Below, in pieces: positions 31,756 through 37,216 of a DNA stretch of 37,216 nucleotides. A program made the translations under genes and the position numbers. Below the pieces are notes generated by a model. It had not been told where the DNA came from. It was given only the letters and a program-made list of their open reading frames with translations, and made no database searches. Each line of letters starts with the position of its first letter. The first letter of the stretch is position 1. Origin of the DNA: an uncultured Christensenellaceae bacterium (GTDB taxonomy: Bacteria; Bacillota; Clostridia; Christensenellales; Borkfalkiaceae); contig CAJUMW010000009.1 in the NCBI GenBank assembly GCA_910587625.1, forward strand, positions 1,951-39,166. Direction: 5' to 3'.

Positions 31756-33075
31756 TTACTTTTTAGCTCTGGGAATAAAACTGTAAACGTCAGTTAGCTT
31801 TTGCCTTACAAACCACTTATATTTATTTGCGCCGGATTCAAACAGAACGTAAACTCTGTTATTTGTTACGCAAAGTCCCTCTGACATCGAAGGAATGGAG
31901 TAGTTGTTCAATAAAAATGTTTTGTCAATATAGTAGACGTACAAACTTCCGCTGTCCTTGTACTGCGCTCCGCCCTTAGTGGGAACGCCCTCGTAGGGGA
32001 AGCCGCCGTATGAAACTTCTTTATCCTCGCCCTCTTTGTCCTTAACCGTGTAGGTAAGTTCGCGGTACAGCTTTCTGTTTTCCGACTTGCAAATTCTCTC
32101 CCAATCATAGTATAAAAGGTGCGAGTTGCTAAGTCCCCAGCTCTGTGAAAGCACCAATCCCGTCTTGCCCGTGCGCGCAAGACCCTGAATTTCGTCCGTT
32201 ATTGAGTATATTGCCTGCACTTTGGGAACGTAATTTTCGGCGTCGACGTTGTCCGAGTTTATCATCGTAAGCCCGTATTTGTTGGTGGAGGAGGTGGAAA
32301 TATTGTACTCGTGTACAAAAGCTCTGTTTTCATCTCCGTTCAACGTTGTAAGGTGGTGCAGCTTGTCCGTTTCGTAATCCTTCGGGCGGTAGAACTCCCC
32401 GATATAGAATCTGTCGGAGGAAGAGCGGTTTGCCGAATTTCCGTCCTCGTCGTAGAAGAAGCAGAACGCCGCGTTGAGGTTTGCGTTAAAAGCCGCGGTA
32501 AAGGTAAGCTCTCCGTTGCTTTGTGCAAGCGCTATTATATCTCTCGCTATGTTGTTTTTCTCGGACGACGAGCCGTCGCGCTGGGCGCAGTAGACCATTC
32601 TTCCCGAAACCATCCAGAAAGTATAACCGTTTGTAGCTATGCCGCCGCAGTGTCCGCTGTAAACTTCCGTTTCCGTGCTGTACTGTGCGACGGGTGTGCG
32701 CATGGTAACGTACCCGACGTATCCCGTGTCCTTGCCGACAACGTAAATGCGCGAAGGCTCGTCTTTGAAATATGCGCTTATAAAATAGTATTCCTGAATT
32801 TTTTCTTCGGTAACGTATCCTTCGTCGGGGTTTTCGGGGTCTACAAGCTCGTCCGTATCAACAAGGTACGTCGTCCTGTAATTTGCCATACCCTGCGGAC
32901 ATGCTCCGTCTTTAAGTCCGGGAATTTCGAACTCCGCACGGAAGGATTCGAACCCTTCATAATTTGCCGTAGTCTTGTAACTGTCCCCCCAGAACCAAAT
33001 CATCAAAAAAATGATTAATGCAAGAACGACAGTCAAAATAGTGGTTAAACTAATAAATAATTTCTTATGTTTCAT
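31756..33075 (-). CDS. Unknown extracytosolic protein with N-terminal anchor, propeller-like
   Basis: 439 residues. I do not recognise the family. A basic start and one hydrophobic helix (LFISLTTILTVVLALIIFLMIWFWG, residues about 5-30) form an uncleaved anchor or signal peptide. The remainder is extracytosolic and rich in aromatic and Gly residues, with repeated short units such as CPQGMANY, GHCGGIATNGYTFWMVSG, DEIQGLARTGKTGLVLSQSW and MSEGLCVTNNRVYVLFESG. These alternations of a small-residue turn and a beta-strand suggest a beta-propeller. The basic end RAKK and lack of any catalytic motif leave the role open; it could bind surface sugars or peptides. Transcribed alone. Confidence 0.7.
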   Translation of the reverse strand: MKHKKLFISLTTILTVVLALIIFLMIWFWGDSYKTTANYEGFESFRAEFEIPGLKDGACPQGMANYRTTYLVDTDELVDPENPDEGYVTEEKIQEYYFISAYFKDEPSRIYVVGKDTGYVGYVTMRTPVAQYSTETEVYSGHCGGIATNGYTFWMVSGRMVYCAQRDGSSSEKNNIARDIIALAQSNGELTFTAAFNANLNAAFCFFYDEDGNSANRSSSDRFYIGEFYRPKDYETDKLHHLTTLNGDENRAFVHEYNISTSSTNKYGLTMINSDNVDAENYVPKVQAIYSITDEIQGLARTGKTGLVLSQSWGLSNSHLLYYDWERICKSENRKLYRELTYTVKDKEGEDKEVSYGGFPYEGVPTKGGAQYKDSGSLYVYYIDKTFLLNNYSIPSMSEGLCVTNNRVYVLFESGANKYKWFVRQKLTDVYSFIPRAKK

Positions 33076-33235
33076 TTTTTAAGCCTTTTTAATAATAACT
33101 GCGACTATAATAGTATTAATATTGTAGCAAATGCGCCGCAAAAATGCAAATAATAAACATAGACTTTTGCCAAAATCCTTGCAAAGACTGTAAGAAGTTT
33201 TTGCCAGAGCGCACAAAAGGCTGTTTTTTGTACTG

Positions 33236-33264
33236 TTGACATTTTTGTCGAAATTTGTTACAAT
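33236..33264 (+). promoter_or_regulatory. Promoter of second degV gene
   Basis: TTGACA (33236-33241), 17-bp spacer, TACAAT (33259-33264). GGAGAG (33283-33288) is the ribosome-binding site for ATG 33293. The TTG of this -35 box opens the same reading frame but is not the gene start. Confidence 0.85.
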
Positions 33265-33292
33265 AGTCTTATCAAAATATTTGGAGAGAAAT

Positions 33293-34171
33293 ATGGGTGT
33301 ATTATTATGCGACTCGAATTGTGAACTTTGGCATACTCGCGTTAAAGAATTGAATGTGGATTTTATACCTATGCCCTACTGTTACAACGGTGTTGAATAC
33401 GAATACGATTTGGGTGAAAACACCGACTTCGACAAGTTTTACTCGGCCGTAAGAGGCGGTGCCGTGCCAAAGACCATGGCGTTAAATCCGGAAAATTATA
33501 TCGAAATTTTATCAAAGTATTTCGAAAAGGGGGAGGACGTGCTTTACATAAGCTTTTCCCACGCAATGAGCGGCACGTTTAATCATCTTGACACAGCTTT
33601 AAAAGAGTTGAAGCAAAAATACCCCGAAAGAAAGTGTACCGTCTTTAACACAAATTCAATCTCGCTCGGCACAGGTCTGCACGTCGAGGCAGCTGCGGCG
33701 CTAAAAGCGGAGGGCGCTACCGACGAACAGATTGTCGAATTTTTAAACGGCTTTACCGACCGCGTTGCCGTATATTTCGTTGTTGACAGCTTAATGCACT
33801 TGAAGCGCGGCGGCAGGCTTTCGGGCGCTTCCGCAGTTGCGGGCACACTTTTAAGCTTAAAGCCTATGCTCACCTTCAACGCAGAGGGCGGACTGAGCGT
33901 ATATTCAAAAATAATAGGTCGAAAACGCGCAATAAAATCACTTGCCGAAAAAGTTGTTTCCGAGCTTACGGGCACGGAATACAACGTCTATGTAGTCGAC
34001 GCCGACTGCAAGAAGGAGGGGGACGAGCTTGCCGCGGAGATAAAGGCAAAGCGCCCAGACGCAAAAGTAGTCAGGCAGATAGTGGGCCCCGTTATAGGCT
34101 CGCACGGCGGCCCCGGCACGCTGGGAGTTCTTTTCGTTGCGGATAAAAGACCCGTTCCTCTGGTAAAATAA
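33293..34171 (+). CDS. DegV family fatty-acid-binding protein (second copy)
   Basis: 292 residues from ATG 33293, chosen by the promoter and GGAGAG upstream. Same role as the gene at 13659: binding a fatty acid for a fatty-acid kinase. It shows LYISFSHAMSGTFNHLDTAL (about residues 81-100) for the TSSGLSGTY region, DSLMHLKRGGRLSGASAVAG and the C-terminal GSHGGPGTLGVLFV. The N-terminus MGVLLCDSN replaces the common IVTDSTAD pattern, so the fatty-acid site may differ from that of the first copy. Followed after 2 nt by the acetyltransferase-like gene. Confidence 0.9.
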   Translation: MGVLLCDSNCELWHTRVKELNVDFIPMPYCYNGVEYEYDLGENTDFDKFYSAVRGGAVPKTMALNPENYIEILSKYFEKGEDVLYISFSHAMSGTFNHLDTALKELKQKYPERKCTVFNTNSISLGTGLHVEAAAALKAEGATDEQIVEFLNGFTDRVAVYFVVDSLMHLKRGGRLSGASAVAGTLLSLKPMLTFNAEGGLSVYSKIIGRKRAIKSLAEKVVSELTGTEYNVYVVDADCKKEGDELAAEIKAKRPDAKVVRQIVGPVIGSHGGPGTLGVLFVADKRPVPLVK

Positions 34172-34173
34172 AA

Positions 34174-35304
34174 ATGATTACAGTCAAGCAAATTACCGCT
34201 AAAAGTGATAAGAAAAAGTTTTTTAAATTCCACATAGACTTATACGGCAAAAATCCGCACGCCGCACCAAACCTTTACGCCGACGAGTTTGCCGAGTTCG
34301 ACCCGGAAGTAAACGATGCGTTCCGCTTTGCCGACTGTAAAATGTTTTTGGCTTATAGGGGTAAAAAAATTGTCGGCAGGGTTGCCGCAATCTGGCACAG
34401 GGGCGCAAACGAAAAGTTCGGTTACAGTCAGCTCAGGTTTACGCGATTTGACGTAATCGACGACTTCGAAGTGACAAAGGCGCTGTTTGCCGAGCTTATA
34501 AAGTGGGCAAAAGAACTTAATATGACTGAAATCGTAGGGCCGATAAGCTTTTCCGACTTAAACGAGGAGGGCATGCTTATAGACGGGTTTGACAAGGATT
34601 CCACATATATAGAAATTTATAATCACCCGTACTATGTCGAGCATATGCAAAGGCTCGGCGCATACAAAGTCGTCGATTGGAACAGCTATGTGATAAAAGT
34701 TCCCGAAAAGCATGACGAAAGGCTGCAAAGGCTTGCCGACAGAATAATCGAAAGAAACGGGTATACCATAGTCGACGTAAAATATCTTTTAAAGCACGAC
34801 AAAACCAAGCTCGACGGCTACATAATGCAGTGCCTGGACGTGCTTGACGAGGCGTTTGCGGGTCTTTACGGCACAAGTCCGTTAAACGAAAAACAAAAGC
34901 GACGCGAAATGGCTACAATTTATCAAGTGCTCGTTCCCGAACTTGCGACGGTAGTTTTAAAGGACGACAGAGTTATTGCCTACGGGTTTATGATGCCGTC
35001 TATGAAAACAGTTTTGCAAAAGGCAAGGGGAAATTTGGTGCCGTTCGGAATAATTCCCTACATAAAGGCAATGAAAAATATCGAAGTTGCCGATATGATG
35101 AGCATAGGCGTTACCAAAGACCACAACAACAAGGGCGCCGTTGCGTTGATAATGAATGAAAGCTTAAAGGGGCTTATTAAGCTGAAGGTTAAGTATCTCG
35201 AAACGGGTCCCGAGCTTGAAACCAACCAATACGTGCAAAATCTTTGGAAAAATTACGAGTATCAGCTTGTAAAACGCCGCCGTTGCTGGGGTTTGAAAGT
35301 TTAA
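34174..35304 (+). CDS. Putative GNAT-fold acyltransferase (YghO-like)
   Basis: 376 residues. The architecture matches uncharacterised GNAT-like proteins related to E. coli YghO: an N-terminal KKFFKFHIDLYGKNPHAAPNL stretch, a strand-turn FRFADCKMFLAYRGKKIVGRVAAIWH (about residues 46-71) typical of the acyl-CoA fold, NMTEIVGPISFSDLNEEGMLIDG (about residues 113-135), and a C-terminal second half with MSIGVTKDHNNKGAVALIMNE. The extended family is poorly understood; substrates are unknown. It is probably co-transcribed with degV (2 nt apart). Confidence 0.7.
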   Translation: MITVKQITAKSDKKKFFKFHIDLYGKNPHAAPNLYADEFAEFDPEVNDAFRFADCKMFLAYRGKKIVGRVAAIWHRGANEKFGYSQLRFTRFDVIDDFEVTKALFAELIKWAKELNMTEIVGPISFSDLNEEGMLIDGFDKDSTYIEIYNHPYYVEHMQRLGAYKVVDWNSYVIKVPEKHDERLQRLADRIIERNGYTIVDVKYLLKHDKTKLDGYIMQCLDVLDEAFAGLYGTSPLNEKQKRREMATIYQVLVPELATVVLKDDRVIAYGFMMPSMKTVLQKARGNLVPFGIIPYIKAMKNIEVADMMSIGVTKDHNNKGAVALIMNESLKGLIKLKVKYLETGPELETNQYVQNLWKNYEYQLVKRRRCWGLKV

Positions 35305-35312
35305 TAAAATAA

Positions 35313-35346
35313 AAAAATCACGCCGTTACCGTAATTCCCACAGGGA
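35313..35346 (+). repeat. Inverted-repeat motif copy A (two-block)
   Basis: AAAAATCACGCC (35313-35324), 10 nt, TTCCCACAGGGA (35335-35346). It starts 9 nt after the stop of the gene ending at 35304. Copy B on the minus strand (36900-36865) shares the first block exactly and the second with one difference. Confidence 0.7.
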
Positions 35347-35401
35347 ATGTTCGGTAAACCGCAGGTGAACGAGAATAAGGCGTGGCATTAAGCCGCGCCT
35401 T
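35319..35401 (+). ncRNA. Structured 3' region, possible small RNA or attenuator
   Basis: Several helices can form: CACGCC (35319-35324) with GGCGTG (35379-35384), TTACCG (35326-35331) with CGGTAA (35352-35357), and ATTCCC (35334-35339) with GGGAAT (35343-35348). The first helix competes with the terminator stem at 35377-35401. No known riboswitch consensus was recognised, and no promoter lies directly before it. Confidence 0.4.
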
Positions 35402-35407
35402 TTCTTA
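35377..35407 (+). terminator. Terminator after 35304 gene
   Basis: Stem AAGGCGTGGC (35377-35386) / GCCGCGCCTT (35392-35401) with one mismatch, loop ATTAA, then TTCTTATATTTTT. Confidence 0.75.
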
Positions 35408-35492
35408 TATTTTTCACTGTGTGGACGAACTTGGCTACTCGTAGCATAGTGAGATATAGATATTTTTTATACTTCCCGCAAAATTCAATCGG

Positions 35493-35534
35493 TTGCGTTC
35501 GTTAATTTATCGTGCTATAATGATTGCACGATAA
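35493..35534 (+). promoter_or_regulatory. Promoter with palindromic operator-like site
   Basis: TTGCGT (35493-35498), 17-bp spacer, TATAAT (35516-35521). The -10 box lies inside a perfect 9-bp inverted repeat TTATCGTGC (35507-35515) / GCACGATAA (35526-35534). A dimeric repressor bound here would block RNA polymerase; alternatively the repeat forms a hairpin at the mRNA 5' end. Confidence 0.65.
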
Positions 35535-35568
35535 ACAGTAATTTGGAGTTGCAAAAAGGAGAATGGCA

Positions 35569-36063
35569 ATGAAAGACAAAGAAATGACTTTTAAAGAAAA
35601 GTTGAACGTAATGGAAAAATTCGGTCTGCAAAAAGAATGGGCGGAGTGGGAATTGAAATTGGAAAACGAATATTTTGCCGTTCTTCCTTCTTTCCGCTTT
35701 TTAAAGCCGATTAGCGACCACCTTGAATTTCATAGGGGCGGTTTTGCAAATATGATAAAAGAATACATAGAGCAAGGCGTCCTTGACGAAAGAATTCCCG
35801 AAGTATTCGCGCTGATAAAAGAAGGTGCTTCGATAGAAAGCATAGAAAAATTTGCATTTGAAAGAGTTCAGGAAGCCGTCGAGTGCATCTTATATCAACT
35901 CGGCGACCAAGAGTCTGCGGAATGCGCAGACGTTTTCGACGAAATAGATTGCTCAAAAATAAAAAAGATGCGCCTGATGGAAATAAATGACGACGGAACG
36001 CCGACAGGTCGGCGCGCTATCGAGCTTCACGGAAAAATTCCGTTTTCCGATATGGAAGACTGA
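35569..36063 (+). CDS. Unknown protein of the orphan-gene islet
   Basis: 164 residues from ATG 35569 (MKDKEMTFKEKL), preceded by AGGAG at 7 nt; an ATG at 35563 is too close to that site. Not recognised. It is soluble, mostly helical and acidic, with an N-terminal EKLNVMEKFGLQKEWAEWEL part, a central helix-loop region and a C-terminal GTPTGRRAIELHGKIPF strand-turn. No membrane segment or signal peptide. It is the first gene behind a palindromic promoter. Codon use is more AT-rich than the housekeeping genes. Confidence 0.65.
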   Translation: MKDKEMTFKEKLNVMEKFGLQKEWAEWELKLENEYFAVLPSFRFLKPISDHLEFHRGGFANMIKEYIEQGVLDERIPEVFALIKEGASIESIEKFAFERVQEAVECILYQLGDQESAECADVFDEIDCSKIKKMRLMEINDDGTPTGRRAIELHGKIPFSDMED

Positions 36064-36119
36064 CCGTGTTATAAATTTTATGCGCTATATGCCGTAAAGA
36101 AAATGCGAACCGTGAAAAT

Positions 36120-36407
36120 TTGCAAACGGTTTTAAATATTTTAATCGAATATAAGAAAAAAGGGAATAAAGACGCGATTTCCGCTTATCCCGAAATTTAC
36201 AAAAAAGTTCTCAATAAGTCCGTACCGCTGAAACAAGCCGTCATAGATATTTTACAAAGCCACGGCATTAAATCAAAGGCGGATTTAGATAAACAAACAG
36301 ATGAAGATGGCGCGGCTTTGTACGAAGATTTGAAAGCCGGCATATTGGAAGAGTATGATATTACTTATAAAAAGTTGGTTTCATTGTTAAATAAGTCGGT
36401 CAAATAA
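36120..36407 (+). CDS. Unknown small protein, possibly 5'-truncated
   Basis: 95 residues from TTG 36120. The protein has no internal Met and no ribosome-binding site precedes the TTG. The frame stays open upstream to a stop at 36072-36074 and still looks protein-like there (a CRKENANRENL stretch). The true start may be non-standard, or this is the remnant of a longer gene. The sequence is helical, Lys-rich (VLNILIEYKKKGNKDAIS; ITYKKLVSLLNKSVK), soluble and unrecognised. It ends 10 nt before the next gene. Confidence 0.45.
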   Translation: MQTVLNILIEYKKKGNKDAISAYPEIYKKVLNKSVPLKQAVIDILQSHGIKSKADLDKQTDEDGAALYEDLKAGILEEYDITYKKLVSLLNKSVK

Positions 36408-36417
36408 GGAACGTAAA

Positions 36418-36756
36418 ATGGAAATATGTGAAATAACGCTTGACGCCAAACAATATGACTTGTTAAAGAGCATGCTGAATTGCGACAGAAGGGCGGACTT
36501 AATAAGAAAAATACCAATCAACGGAAAAGAGTTGTTTTATGATATGATTCACGAAATATATTCGCCCGTTACAGACGGTTGGAGTACGCGCGAAATTGTG
36601 TTGAAAGAGTCTGCCGATGCGTTAAATCTGTTAAGATTTATGACTAAACAGATATTCCCAAACGATGACAACTATTTTGTCCGACAAATAGGAAGGAAAT
36701 GGGCGAATTTTCGTTTTGAAAAAGATTGCGCACTTATAATATGTAAAAACTGTTAA
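36418..36756 (+). CDS. Unknown protein of the orphan-gene islet
   Basis: 112 residues from ATG 36418, with AAGGA 10 nt upstream. Not recognised. Mixed alpha/beta, no signal peptide or membrane helix; three Cys including a C-terminal CALIICKNC. Its size and position as last gene of a short unit behind an operator-like promoter resemble accessory small proteins (immunity or toxin-antitoxin types), but no such family can be named. A strong terminator follows. Confidence 0.6.
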   Translation: MEICEITLDAKQYDLLKSMLNCDRRADLIRKIPINGKELFYDMIHEIYSPVTDGWSTREIVLKESADALNLLRFMTKQIFPNDDNYFVRQIGRKWANFRFEKDCALIICKNC

Positions 36757-36790
36757 ATTTCAATTTATCTTTGTAAATAACGTGTAGTTA

Positions 36791-36824
36791 AAAGCTCTCG
36801 AACAAATTGTTCGAGAGCTTTTGT
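36791..36824 (+). terminator. Terminator of the orphan islet genes
   Basis: 13-bp stem AAAGCTCTCGAAC (36791-36803) / GTTCGAGAGCTTT (36809-36821), loop AAATT, followed by TT. The A-run at the 5' side makes it bidirectional. Confidence 0.85.
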
Positions 36825-36864
36825 CTTCACTTGAAAGTGCAACTCTAAAAAATTTAGTTTTTTA

Positions 36865-36900
36865 TCCCTATGGGAAGTGCGCTTTTCAGGCGTGATTTTT
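36865..36900 (-). repeat. Inverted-repeat motif copy B (two-block)
   Basis: On the minus strand: AAAAATCACGCC (36900-36889), 12 nt, TTCCCATAGGGA (36876-36865). It begins at the stop codon of the right-edge minus-strand gene. It is the inverted partner of 35313-35346. Confidence 0.7.
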
Positions 36901-37216
36901 CAGTTGCCGAACATTGATCTTAAAATAAGTCCGAAAATAAAGGTCGCAAACGCGCCGATAAATGCAAGAAAAATTTTAAATGTTATGTCGCGTTGCCTCT
37001 GCTTTGCCGTGCGCTTATAGGCAAAACCGCTTTCGCGCAGGTTTATAACGTACATTTTTTCACCCTTGCGTTCGGAGTTTATAAGGTCGAAATATCCGTC
37101 GCATTTCAGGGCGTTTAGTATATCGTCCAATTTTTCTGGCGTAATTTTGTTCTTTTTAGGTATTACGGACAGTATGTCGAGAGGGGAAACAAGACAGCCG
37201 TCCGTCCCGTCGCAGA
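36900..37216 (-). CDS. Small membrane protein, N-terminus beyond window edge
   Basis: The frame is open to the right edge, so this is the C-terminal part (at least 104 residues) of a longer gene. The visible part starts CDGTDGCLVSPLDILSVIPK, continues with a soluble helical segment (EKLDDILNALKCDGYFDLINSER) and ends with one membrane helix (IFLAFIGAFATFIFGLILRSMFG), giving a tail-anchored layout. The internal TTG at 37130 is not the start. Family not recognised. Confidence 0.75.
   Translation of the reverse strand, partial: CDGTDGCLVSPLDILSVIPKKNKITPEKLDDILNALKCDGYFDLINSERKGEKMYVINLRESGFAYKRTAKQRQRDITFKIFLAFIGAFATFIFGLILRSMFGN

Noticed and set aside
33236..33292. TTG at 33236 as start of the second degV gene
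   Set aside because: It is the -35 box of the promoter; ATG 33293 has a GGAGAG ribosome-binding site.

Overview
The window looks like chromosome of an uncultured, anaerobic member of the Clostridia (Bacillota) with moderate GC. The signs are an Rnf complex in Clostridium-type order (rnfCDGEAB), a clostridial-type long GltX, two DegV proteins, a Gx-transporter protein and Firmicutes-style promoters. Genus is not resolvable by eye; a Christensenellales-like gut lineage is only a guess.

Layout. (1) 1-5149: the right part of a prophage-like head module in the order of phage P22 (portal, scaffold, coat, connector, gp10-like, one unknown). It stops abruptly against host genes. (2) 5220-6768: rRNA methyltransferase and RluA-type pseudouridine synthase. 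(3) 6821-11183, minus strand: a tightly overlapping operon fruK-like / PPTase / mtnN / luxS / ung / apgM-like. (4) 11293-11681: tmRNA gene ssrA with an unusually long predicted tag. (5) 12049-14597: DUF1622 membrane protein, LOG-family protein, low-molecular-weight phosphatase and a convergent DegV gene. (6) 14828-19959: membrane-anchored XRE regulator, gltX and a large MacB-like ABC transporter. (7) 20004-30175: pyrophosphatase, then an extracytosolic flavin electron-transfer locus. This holds a double FMN-binding lipoprotein, an ApbE flavin transferase and a NusG_II protein, convergent with a Gx-transporter gene and rnfCDGEAB. RnfG carries three FMN-binding modules, two of them from a recent tandem duplication. 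(8) 30333-35304: M18 aminopeptidase, a secreted unknown protein, DegV and a GNAT-like protein. (9) 35313-36900: an islet of three orphan genes bounded by inverted copies of a two-block motif, then a partial small membrane-protein gene at the right edge.

How the genes fit together. Rnf would couple ferredoxin and NAD to an ion gradient. ApbE would attach FMN to RnfG, RnfD and the lipoprotein on the outer face of the membrane, so region 7 could form an electron path from Rnf to surface flavins. MtnN and LuxS together detoxify S-adenosylhomocysteine and make the AI-2 precursor.

Regulation. Twelve promoters were found with near-consensus hexamers, all with exactly 17-bp spacers. In five of them the -10 box ends only 6-8 nt before the start codon, and in a sixth 11 nt, with no ribosome-binding site, which predicts leaderless or near-leaderless mRNAs.
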